Part shown: positions 10,272-19,094 of the stretch, one piece after another | Position numbering within the stretch: the first letter of the stretch is position 1 | Layout: each line of letters begins with the position of its first letter | NCBI GenBank assembly: GCA_010093605.1 | Contig: MU004193.1 | Coordinates: 1,775,368-1,795,902 of the forward strand | Reading direction: 5' to 3' | DNA length: 20,535 nt | DNA from: Lophium mytilinum | Taxonomy: Eukaryota > Ascomycota > Dothideomycetes > Mytilinidiales > Mytilinidiaceae | The notes under the pieces: model-generated | What the model was told of the DNA's origin: nothing | Databases searched by the model: none | The model's input: only the letters and a program-made list of their open reading frames with translations | Position numbers and translations under genes: made by a program

Positions 10272-10367
10272 GTATAGTGCAAAGGGTCTTGGCAGGAAGC
10301 CTTTCTACTAGGGCCCTTTGCCTGCCTTCTTTCTTCTATTATTTAAGATAAGCTAACATATTAATAG
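10272..10367 (+). repeat. Helicase intron 2 with palindromic repeat copy 5
   Basis: The donor is GTATAG, the branch site GCTAAC (10352-10357) and the acceptor TTAATAG. The intron is 96 bases, phase 2 on both sides. Copy 5 spans 10279-10321, from GCAAAGGGTCTTGGCAGGAA to CTACTAGGGCCCTTTGC, the longest palindrome in the window with both arms present. Confidence 0.8.
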
Positions 10368-11304
10368 GCTGGCCATAAATACCTTAAGTAATGGGGACCC
10401 TAGTAAAGCAGTAGTAAAGGTTGCATCCCTGCGCATATTACCTGTAACCGACCTAGTAGATAGCTATAAGAAATAATCTACTTCTTCTAAAGTGCTAGAA
10501 GATTTAAATTCTACCTCCCTACTAGTTACTAAATTGGGGGTTGATGCCTATAGCGATTTAAAGCGCAATTAGCCGGCCACTGTAATAGATCTGGAGACGC
10601 TTATATTAGTAAATAGCAAAGTGGTTTATCTAGATAGTAATAACTATAGTAATAACTCTAATGTCCCTAAGAACTCTAATAAAGAGCAGGAGAAGCTTTA
10701 AGCGCTAGTTACTGGCACTAGAAAAGATAAAGAGTTAGAGAAGTTGTGGGCCTTAGTAAACACGCTGTATGCTAGTAGAATAAAGTTGGCTAAGCTTTAT
10801 AGTTAAATAAAAGTAGAACTTAAAGCAATTCTAGCTAAGCCTAATTTCTAAGCAATTTAGAACAAGTATAAGGATAGGTATTTAGACCTAAAGCGCGCCG
10901 TGCATAGTTAGAATTAAGGGGCTAGTTTTGCTACTGTCCTAAACGCTTTTAAGACTGGCGAGTTGTATAATCTGCAGTAATATACTACTTCTTAGCCTAA
11001 GACGGATAACTATAAACCCGTGGATTAGGCAGCTTAATTTATTAGTTAATGCTTTAATTACTACTGGAAGCGGTTTAGTGGGTTTTTGTATAACCGCGCT
11101 AATATTACTAATAACGAAGCGCTTAGAATCTTCTTTAAATTAAAGAAAAATATAGAATTTAAGAGTGGCCCGTCTTAAGCTAGCAGGACTGCCTATACTA
11201 AGAACTAAATTAAGATACAGGACGTTCTTTAAAAAATAAAGCTTAGTCTAGCACCGGCACCTAAGACCCCGGCTAAAACTATTACTTATAGCAGGAAGGA
11301 TGTT

Positions 11305-11332
11305 AATAGGAAGCCTTCCCGTTAAGGCCCTT
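11305..11332 (+). repeat. Palindromic repeat copy 6 inside helicase exon 3
   Basis: ATAGGAAGCCTTCCCG followed by TTAAGGCCCTT matches the core and right arm of the family. It keeps the exon 3 frame. A 48-base in-phase interval (11302-11349, GTTAAT...TATTAG) could be an eroded seventh intron, but the splice signals are poor. Otherwise the copy is part of the coding sequence in a disordered Ser/Pro/Arg-rich linker. Confidence 0.55.
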
Positions 11333-12075
11333 CTAGGCCTCCCTATTAGCAGTCGCCCTCTTGTTTTACTAAGGAGGAACTCGCGGCCATTAATATAGAG
11401 GTTAACGCAGACAACCCTATCTAGGGGTTATCTAAAGAGGAAATTGCTGCAAACCTAGTTAATAAGGAGAAAGGCAACGTTAATGTTACTAGTACTAAGT
11501 ACATCACCGGCACTATAAAATAGAAGCTTAAGTTAGTAATTGCGCATGCTAAGCGCACTGGAGTAATAATTAACCGGAACTCGTTAAAGTTTCAATACAA
11601 CGCATATCGGGTAATTAGATAGATGGCAGGAGATTTTATATATACCGTTAAATAGCACCTAAACATGCGCGCTGCAGATCTTAATAAGGACAAGTATGCT
11701 AATCTAGACGGTATTAAATATGCCTAAGACATAGAGGCTAATATAAGGGCTACCGCTATTAATATAAAGGATATTATCCCCTTTACTATATTAACCGCGG
11801 CAGATCTTATAACGCAGAGTGCACTCCGCCTTCTAATAACTAATAAAGCCTATTAGCTAGATAACCTAAAAGAAGCAATAAAGGCCCTACGCATTTATAA
11901 CTATCAGGAACCCCGCCTTATTATAATAAATGGTAATATTTACTTAAGGTAGTAGCAGATTACCGGAGCTTACTATATATACTGTATTATATAGAAAGGC
12001 TTTCTTAGTGGGGCCTTAATTATAGATAAGGTTAGTATTAGGAAGACATTTTTAATAGCTACCCTTATTAGACAT

Positions 12076-12144
12076 ATAAGTAATTTCTCTTTAAAGAGTA
12101 TTAATAGGAAGCCTTCCTACTATCCCCCTAATAGTTTCTCTTAG
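12076..12144 (+). repeat. Helicase intron 3 with palindromic repeat copy 7 and mutated donor
   Basis: The 69-base, phase-0 intron ends CTCTTAG with a CCTAAT branch-like site. The donor reads ATAAGT instead of GTAAGT, the result expected when TpG is changed to TpA. Copy 7, TAGGAAGCCTTCCTA (12105-12119) then CTATCCCCCTA, is a perfect short palindrome with a decayed right arm. Removal joins ATLIRH, just after helicase motif I, to HLLIQLQLITKRQRKV. Confidence 0.75.
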
Positions 12145-12893
12145 CATCTACTAATTTAATTATAGCTTATTACTAAGCGCCAGCGCAAAGTTGCGGATAA
12201 GAAAGACCCCGGGCCGGCGAAGCCCTTTCTTTTTCTTGTGCCTCCCGTTTTAGTACACTAAATAGTAAATAAACTTACAAAGTTTAGTTCTAAACTTAAG
12301 CTCTATATCTATTTATTAAAGGGCTAAGTTGCTTTCTATAGCGCTACGTTTCTATACAACACCTTAACTAGGGACTATCCCTTATTTAATACTAAAAACA
12401 AGGCCAATGCTAAGAGCATTATAATCGCTAGCTATTGGGTAATAGCTAGTCGGCACGGTCCCCAGCCCGCATTAAAGTGGTATAGCGATAATAATCTTAC
12501 TAAGCTAAAGAATTGGGTTAAATATTGCCTAAGCTCTACCTGGCCCGGTCTCTTAAGTGGCTATTTCAACGTCTAATTTATAGATAAGTGCTAGCTTATT
12601 AAAAGCGACTAAGTAAACCTCCACCTAACCGCCTTATAGCTTTACTTAGACTTTACTGTACTCTATAGTGGGACCCCGCTATATATAGGCATTACTAATA
12701 TACCTGCTTACATGTCTTTTATAGAACTGAGAGATAAGTATCTATAATTCCGCACGTACCGCTTAACACCCGGTAAAGCTAAGTTTGTTCCGGGTACCGA
12801 TAATCTATTTAAGCTTCCCGACAACTATTTAGGTATAATTTTCTGGTATACACGCAAGGCTTTTAAAAATTTTATTCTGCCTTTATTTAACCC

Positions 12894-12987
12894 GTAAGTT
12901 ATTATATAAAGGGCCCTAGCAGGAAGGCTTCCGGCCAGGGCCCTTATCTCTTTTCTTATTTACTTTAATTTTCTAATATTTCTCCAG
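12894..12987 (+). repeat. Helicase intron 4 with palindromic repeat copy 8
   Basis: Donor GTAAGT, branch TCTAAT and acceptor TCTCCAG define a 94-base phase-2 intron between the two helicase lobes. Copy 8 (12907-12946) is nearly complete: TAAAGGGCCCTAGCAGGAAG, then GCTTCCGGCCAGGGCCCTTA. Without splicing, the frame meets TAA at the donor (12895-12897); with splicing it runs on as PITQGLYLRLIFSKYIIARL. Confidence 0.9.
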
Positions 12988-14390
12988 GATTACACAGGGG
13001 CTTTATTTACGCTTAATTTTTAGTAAGTATATAATTGCTCGCTTATACCCTTCTACATGCCCGAATAATTCCACTAATCCTGCCACCCAAATTAGAGGAT
13101 TACTTCTGTAGTTAGTTACGCGAGTAATTAAGCTACAGCCTATAAAACTAGGCTATATTATCTATGCTAATAAATCACCAGCCTACCTTAAGTTATTAAT
13201 GGTTTCTACTAAGAACCGCGTAGGCCAGCGCACCTATGCATTTAACGCATGCTCCGTGCATGCTCTTAACCTTATAAGCACTGCGCCATTTTTAGTCTAC
13301 TTTAAGCGCGCCATAATAGCATATCCGCAAAAGAAGGTCTTAGATTTAGAGGGTAATAAGATTAAGGATGGCCCGAAAATTATCCCTCTTAAGAATAATG
13401 GCGGTTACTGGTTAAAGGAAATTAACGTTTTGCGAGGCATAATAAAGTAAATTGCCCGGAATAAGGACGTCTAAACTAACCCTAATTAGAAAGACTTTAA
13501 AGTAAAGTCCACATTCTTTTATTACGTTGTTGCCCTTTTTATCCGCGATGCCCCTAAAGTGGCTGCACTACTATACTGTTTGGCTGACGACGTTATTAAG
13601 CGTATGGAGAAGGTTATTATCTAGACTAACTACCTAGATAAGTAAATAATTCTTACTAAGATTATTAACTATTATAAAATGGATGCTTATATATTAGCCT
13701 CTAATCTCTCTACTACTGACCGGGATAACCTTATCTTGGTGTTTAACAACCCCAACTCTAAAGTAAAGATTCTTATTACTAGTTACTAGGCTAATAGAGC
13801 TAGGCTTAATCTATAGTCTACTTACTATAATATATATCTTTTTAACCCTGCAGGCTCTATTTAGATTAAGGAGTAGGCGATAGCGCGTTTCTATAGGATT
13901 GGCCAGAAGTTTACTATTATGGTAACCGCGTTCTTTATCTAGAATATATTTAATGCCTTTACTCTCTCGCGCTAGGTATAGATAGCGCTTCCCGGTCTTA
14001 CTGCTACGTTAAACACTAACTAGATTAAGGTAGAGGGGACCTCTAAGGAAAAGCTAACCCTAGATAGCTAGTATGCGTAGGTAACCTATAATAATAAGAG
14101 CATCGCACCCCGCCTTATTATAGGCGAAATAGATATTTTAAATATGCCAGTAGAATTACACGTTAAGCGCTTTAACTCCCTATAAGACATTCTTGTATTT
14201 CTAATAACTCTTACGCAAGGCAATATAACTTTTTAGTCTAGTGGGTTTAGTAATAAGTTCTAAGAAGAACAAGCGTACGAATTTACTGAATCGGAATTAG
14301 AAGAAGAGTAGGAGAAGGGTGCGAGTAGAGCGCCTAAGAAACCGCGTGTTAATAAGCTAGGTTTAAGACTTAAGCGTTATCCTGCAAGCA

Positions 14391-14478
14391 GTAAGTTCGC
14401 CCTTATAGATTCTAGCGGGAAGGCTTCCTGCTAGGGCCCTACTTGCCTCTTTATACTTTGCTAATCCGTGTTTTATAG
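14391..14478 (+). repeat. Helicase intron 5 with palindromic repeat copy 9
   Basis: Donor GTAAGT, branch TGCTAAT and acceptor TTTATAG give an 88-base phase-1 intron. Copy 9 (14413-14440) reads TAGCGGGAAGGCTTCCTGCT then AGGGCCCT. Splicing joins YPASS to the Lys-rich KATLKPKLKTLE segment in phase; reading through does not. Confidence 0.87.
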
Positions 14479-14847
14479 TAAAAGCTACCCTAAAGCCGAA
14501 GCTAAAGACGCTAGAGTAATAAAATAGTAAAGCTTTAAAGTAGAAGCGCAAAGCTAGTGCTGCACTAGCGGCTGCCGTTAAAAAGCGTAAGCCTAACCCT
14601 AAGTCTGCTGTTATGGTTAAAGACTCTAATTCTGCTAAATCTAATATGCCCACCCCTATAAAGAGCACTACTAGAAATACTTATAGCCCTTTTGTCTGTT
14701 AATATAGGCTGGAGCGTAACCCTTTACGTTAAGTACCCGCTATTTTTAGTAATATAAACGGCGACAACCCTTTTAGTAGGCTAAATAGTAATAACTCTAA
14801 AGGCGAAGAGTATAAGAATAATACTTTATTTCTTGCAAAGTATATAG

Positions 14848-14939
14848 GTAAGAATTTATTCTAGGGCCTTTTTAGGAAGCCTTCCTGCTAGGGCCCTTTA
14901 GTATTGCCTATTATATTACTTAAGTGCTAACTATTATAG
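14848..14939 (+). repeat. Helicase intron 6 with palindromic repeat copy 10
   Basis: Donor GTAAGA, branch GTGCTAAC and acceptor TATTATAG give a 92-base phase-1 intron. Copy 10 (14863-14900) reads AGGGCCTTTTTAGGAAGC then CTTCCTGCTAGGGCCCTTTA, with both arms present. Splicing joins LFLAKYIG/V to APTSARQPTLTLPSGP in phase. Confidence 0.87.
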
Positions 14940-15762
14940 TAGCTCCTACTTCCGCCCGTTAACCTACTTTAACTCTACCTTCTGGCCCTCTTAGTACCTT
15001 TAATAGACGCCTTGTTAGGACCCCTTCTATAGACCCCGTCCCGTCGCCTAATACATAGAAGAAGAGGCAGCGCGGAATGTCTACTATCTTCTTATAGGAT
15101 TCTATAGATAATCTAGTTTTTTATTTACTACTAAAAGCTAATATTAATATAAATAATAAGTAGAATAAGGAGAATATTAAAACCCCTAACGTTAATATAG
15201 AGAACGTCCCGTTTAAGACTAATAAGTAAAACGGGGGGTATCTTAATAATTACCTGGATTTTACTACTACGCTATCTAAAGTTGCCTTTAAGCGTAATAG
15301 CAACTACAGTAGTAACTTAGACGACCCGCCGGAATTTATAGAAGGGGCCTTGCAGCCAACCCTAAAGACTATGTCCTCTAGTAATACTAATAAGGGTTAA
15401 AAGCGCTAAGGCGTAAAAAAGAAGCCCACTGTAAAGAAGGATAAAGCAGCTAAGAAAGACCCTATATTTAAATCCCTTATGTATTGTCCGTATAAGTATA
15501 TAATAGAGGAAGAGATTACTAAGTAGCGCCCTTAGCGTAAAAGGAAGGCTGCTAAGAAGAAAGCTGCTGTGTAGAAGTCTATAAACTCTACTAGACTAAA
15601 AATAGACCTATGCAGGCGGAAGAATAATTCTAATGTTGGCTGACTGCCCGTAGTATTAGGTGCAGATACTAACCCTAATAGTAAAGAGGATAGCAGTAAA
15701 TTAGAGGGGACTAGCATAGCACTAGAGAAGTCTAATAGCGAGGTATAACTAGTAGAGTCTTT

Positions 15763-15790
15763 ATAGGAAGGCTTTCTATAGGGGCCCTTA
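15763..15790 (+). repeat. Palindromic repeat copy 11 at the helicase gene 3' end
   Basis: ATAGGAAGGCTTTCTATAGG then GGCCCTTA. It lies either in the 3' untranslated region, if TGA 15641 is the real stop, or in a seventh intron: GTATAA at 15743 could be its donor and TTTAG near 15803-15814 its acceptor. Both the core CAGG and CCTG have become TAGG and TCTA, as RIP would do. Confidence 0.7.
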
Positions 15791-15814
15791 CTCTACTTTT
15801 TAGATTTAGTTTAG

Positions 15815-17570
15815 CATCTCTTAATGTTTTTTTCTTTTTCTTTCTAACGGTTCTAATTAGGACTACTTTCCTTGCTATTAGTTTATACCTACTTACTTAG
15901 TGCTACTAACTTTTTACTATTCTAATTTCTTGCTTGCGTTCTATCCTCTACCCCCTAATAGTTAGCACTACTCTATAGTAGTAGTACACTTTATGCCCTT
16001 AAAATCTCCTAGTTTATATTTAGCCTCTAGATAGCGGCTTACTTAACTATAGAATATAGCGTAATATTTACTACTATAACTGTGCCTTATGTATCTTATG
16101 CGTAATATAATATTTATTTTATTTATCTATGTTGTAGGGGGCGGTCTTATCCGCCGTAGTTTATATAGTCGGGGAGGGTAATTGCATTCTAATGCCGCTC
16201 TATTATATCTATACTATTAGTATATGCTCCCTATCTTTTTTATAGTAAAGAATCTACTATTATATACCCTGTAATTTAACCCTCTTTACTAATATTAGTT
16301 ATACGGCTGGGCTGAGTCCTCTCTATAGACTCTATCTATTAACACGCTGTATGCGACTTTATTCTACCTATAGTTTTCTAAAGCGTGTATTATTGCATAA
16401 TACCTAAACTAACCGGAAGGAGAGTTATTTATACGTGTTGTTGTTAAGTTTTTAGCGTACTAGGCGGCGGAAGGTAATTTAGGTGTCGTAGTTGTACTTT
16501 CTAGTTTATCGGCGATGTATTTGGACCTGCTTATTATTAGCAAGGATAGTAATTCTTAAGGGGTTACAGTCTTACCGTTTATTACTTTTAATATAACTTT
16601 CCTCCTCCTTGCAGTTATAAATAGTCTCTATATTATAAATAGAACTGCTCTTTTATTCTAGTATTTTTCTTTACTTCTATTCTTATAGCCGTCTTAATAA
16701 GCGCTTTAGCCGTGTAAGCTTTCTTCTTACAACTAAATCTAGGGTAGTATTTACAACCTTGCGCCTAGACAGGGTATTAGGCGTAGTAAGGGGAGAAGCT
16801 AACCGCTCTATTAGGATATATGTATTAGGCAGACGTAGATATATCTGCCCCTGCTAAATATTATCCTCGGCGTTTAGAGTTGCTGTGCTGCTGCGCGTTA
16901 ACCTTAGTGTACCGGGCTGTATTTTATATACTTTAGCCTGGTTTAGAGTTGCAGCCGTCTCTACGTTAGGTTAGGCCGCTTCTTATCTCGCAAATATCCG
17001 CCGGAACGCTCTAGAAAGGACGTATATAGTATACTAATTAAGACTTACGTATAGTATTGTGCGTGGGCTGCTACTATACTATAAGGGGTAGGTAGTAGTT
17101 AGAAAAAGGTTTAATGCGCTAGTTTCTATTAATCTTAGCATATTACGTGCTAACTACTTGTATTATACCTACACTTATAATTAACCTTTAGAGGTTAACT
17201 CTATATACTATATATAAATAGCAGCACTAAGAGTTTTATTTTATTACTATACTATACGTATATTTTACCTTAGGCGGGACTAGTAGGTCCCTATAATGTA
17301 TAGTTTATATAACTATACTCTACGTTGCTTTAGCGCCCGCCCAATTTACTTTTCCTCTCTTTTCTTACTCCTTTAGCTTATTCCTCTCTATACTATAGCT
17401 GCAGGCAAACTAATAGCTAGAACTAGCACGGGAGAGACTCTTAATTGTATTTAAAGTACTTTAGAGAGATAGATTAATAGTATATAAAGTTTTAAAGCCG
17501 GCAGGCCGTGGGAATACCTATGCAACTAACTTGGGAGAGCAGCACGCTAAGAACAGCACCGCCACAATAG
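15815..17570. other. Intergenic, no supported gene
   Basis: TA-rich with scattered GC islands (GTAGGGGGCGGTCTTATCCG at 16134; CGGCGGAAGG near 16465). No ORF, RNA gene or copy of the palindrome is seen. On the minus strand, 17040 down to about 16620 has a weakly protein-like frame (KAYTAKALIKTAIRIEVKKN) with only TAA/TAG breaks, but RIP-altered DNA produces such frames by chance, so I do not call it. The last 200 bases may include the upstream region of the ORF at 17579. Confidence 0.4.
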
Positions 17571-17578
17571 GTATACTA

Positions 17579-18207
17579 ATGGGCTCGGGTACTATTACTT
17601 AGAACCCTCTTCTTAACCCTAATACACCTAGTAATACCGCGGATCTTGCTGCATAAAACGCTAGAGAGGAGTCCTTATTATTTATTTCTAAAATAACTCC
17701 TAAGCTAGCTAATATAGACTAACTCTACACGACTAAACCGCTTACTGTAGAGGATACTGCCGACCCTACCTGCATCCGTGCCTAGAGAGAAGCACTTCTT
17801 GCAACTATCTAGAATTAAAACGGAGGTTCCCTCTTTAGTAATAGCCTAGGCACGTCCACTAATACTGCTCTTAATATGCAGCCTACTATAACTAAGTCTT
17901 AAACTCTCTATAACTATGCTAACCCCCTATCTTAAGCTACTAGAGATAGCGCCCCACCTTCTAAGTCTAATATTAATATTAAGCCTAAACTAGCTAACAA
18001 AGTTAATGTAAAGATTAAGCCTAGTATTAAGATTAAGCCCGGCCTTATAAGCAGCCTGGATACTACAAGTTTTTTAAGAATAATTCTAAGGATAAGGAGC
18101 TTCTGCGCTTGCGGATTAATATAGAAGAGAAGGAGGCAAGGGCTATATAAATAAGATTTAAGGCTATAGCTAGAGAGCGGAAGCGGCAGGGCCTAATCCA
18201 CTTCTAA
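17579..18207 (+). pseudogene. Unknown Asn/Ser/Thr- and Lys-rich protein remnant
   Basis: I do not recognise it. ATG 17579 opens MGSGTITQNPLLNPNTPSNT and continues with TAA/TAG breaks only at probable Gln codons, through EESLLFISKITPKLANID and VEDTADPTCIRAQREALLAT, to a striking basic stretch with alternating Lys/Ile/Pro (VNVKIKPSIKIKPG). Near 18060 the readable frame shifts by one base or an intron intervenes; it resumes as YKFFKNNSKDKELLRLRI and a helical basic end (AIARERKRQGLIHF) to TAA 18205-18207. The order, a disordered N-terminus then charged helices, suggests a nucleic-acid-associated or scaffold protein, but that is inference. It immediately precedes the half-dsRBD duplicate and may be the first part of one larger gene with the MYND segment. 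Confidence 0.5.
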
Positions 18208-18236
18208 ATCTAAACCTTAGACGGGAGTAGTAGCGC

Positions 18237-18390
18237 CCTAATCTATTCCTATCTCTACGCGCTTATTAGTAAATACCCAACTCTTTATCCAGCGCTGCCA
18301 GGCTCTTACTATCCCCCAACCTATCTTCTCCTTTAATAGCAACGCGTCCCTGCCCTTCTAGAACTGCACCCTAGCCCTCTACGCCGTCTA
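18237..18390 (+). repeat. Duplicate of the first half of dsRBD 1 (partial coding repeat A)
   Basis: About 140 bases from CTCTACGCGCTTATTAGTAA are close to 19346-19483, starting at ATACGCTTATTAGTAAACAC, with an offset of about 1,093 bases. In frame it encodes RLLVNTQLFIQRCQALTIPQ then PIFSFNSNA and NCTLALYA, the helix 1 and first strands of a dsRBD. After CTCTACGCCG the two copies diverge: the telomere-side copy continues to strand 3 and helix 2, while this one passes into unrelated sequence before the MYND segment. It is either a truncated duplication or an exon end whose partner is lost. Confidence 0.75.
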
Positions 18391-19080
18391 CGTGGAAATT
18401 ATCTAATAGGCTTTACTCTTTTACTTTACCTTACTCTTATTTCCTTCTTTAATAGCTTTATCTCTACTCTTCTACTATTAGTCTTATCTTCTTCCACTAT
18501 AGCGGAGCCTCTAGATCTAACCCCTAGTAATAGTACTAGTTTACCCTTTACTACTATAGCGAAACCCGAAGATTTATCTTCTATTACTACTACTACCGCG
18601 TTGCTAACTCGCGAGCCCTAAAATTGCGGATATTGCAGAAAGGAAGCTACTCTAAGGTGCAGTTGCTACGCCAGCGTTATCTACTGCAATGCGGATTATT
18701 AAAAGGCCAACTGGAAATTATCTAATGCGCCGCCTTCTTGCATAAAGGTTGTTGCACTATAATAAGACTCCTATGCTTTAGCTTAAATTTACTAATAGAC
18801 AGCGAAGAGCGTAAAGTTTAGCGGATTATCTAAGGGGTAGAAATTAAAACGGGCTCTAGCTCTATTATGCGACTATAAGCTGTAATATACTTTACCTCTT
18901 ATAAACTTAGCCCGCTACGCATAAATATAGAGTCTCTCCTGCCTAAGCGCTAAAGAATAACTTCTAGTAGAGCAGCTGCAGCTACCCTAGCTTGTGCAGA
19001 TTAAACTAGCACCCCACCTTAGCCTTCTTAGGCTAGCCTTTAACCTTATATATACACTAGCGTAGGCAGTAATAATTATT
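18340..19080 (+). pseudogene. MYND-type zinc-finger protein segment
   Basis: From 18340 to 18618 one frame has no stop and encodes a hydrophobic Leu/Ser-rich stretch, then LDLTPSNSTSLPFTT. After a TAA at 18619 comes a MYND finger at 18625-18741: NCGYCRKEATLRCSC, then VIYC and YQKANWK, with a final Cys (PPSC). This matches the C-x2-C...C-x-C...YC-x3-xQ-x3-W pattern; the usual His before the last Cys is not seen, so one zinc ligand may be lost. MYND fingers are protein-interaction modules common in fungal regulators. Downstream the frame continues as SVKFSGLSKGQKLKRALALL to about 19080 with TAA/TAG breaks. The dsRBD gene follows in another frame with no clear gap, so MYND and dsRBDs may have been one multi-exon gene. 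Confidence 0.75.
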
Positions 19081-19094
19081 CTTATCCTTTCTTT

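Larger units (their letters stand above)
9881..15643 (+). pseudogene. SNF2-type DEXQ-box helicase/ATPase, 7 exons, RIP-inactivated
   Basis: Exons 9881-10135, 10201-10271, 10368-12075, 12145-12893, 12988-14390, 14479-14847 and 14940-15643 sum to 5,259 bases (1,752 codons plus TGA) with consistent phases at all six introns. Helicase motifs in order: I, ALIIDKVSIRKT (about residue 660; family D-x-G-x-GKT); Ia, FLFLVPPVLV; II, IDKCQLIKS (about 825); III, YSGTPLY (about 853); V, ILITSYQANRARLNLQ; VI, QAIARFYRIGQ (about 1224). The N-terminal half is an unknown domain with Asn/Lys-rich linkers; the C-terminal part is Lys/Ala-rich (LAAAVKKRKPNP, KRKAAKKKAAVQK) and probably nuclear and DNA-binding. 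SNF2 enzymes translocate on DNA and remodel chromatin. Frame breaks are TAA/TAG at Gln positions. Damage includes motif II Glu to Lys (GATAAG) and loss of motif I glycines. The start is inferred: ATA at 9881 may be a mutated ATG. The TGA at 15641 may be the true stop; readable sequence continues to about 15742. Confidence 0.92.

Noticed and set aside
10154-10351. 65-residue plus-strand ORF
   Set aside because: It spans intron 1, exon 2 and intron 2 of the SNF2 gene in the wrong frame and includes two palindrome copies; exon 2 reads in another frame.
11995-12018. A further palindromic repeat copy (GAAAGGCTTTCTTAGTGGGG)
   Set aside because: It encodes QKGFLSGAL, the stretch SNF2 proteins normally have before motif I, and the GGGCCC arm is absent. 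Resemblance to the repeat is probably chance.
14363-14668. 101-residue minus-strand ORF
   Set aside because: Covers intron 5 and the Lys/Ala-rich exon 6 of the helicase on the opposite strand; no independent evidence.
15532-15717. 61-residue minus-strand ORF with hydrophobic stretches
   Set aside because: Reverse of the Lys/Ala-rich helicase C-terminus; such reversals give Leu/Phe/Ala-rich shadows.
16620-17040. Minus-strand coding remnant
   Set aside because: About one TAA/TAG per 15 codons, no recognised domain or splice signals; not separable from chance in RIP-altered DNA.
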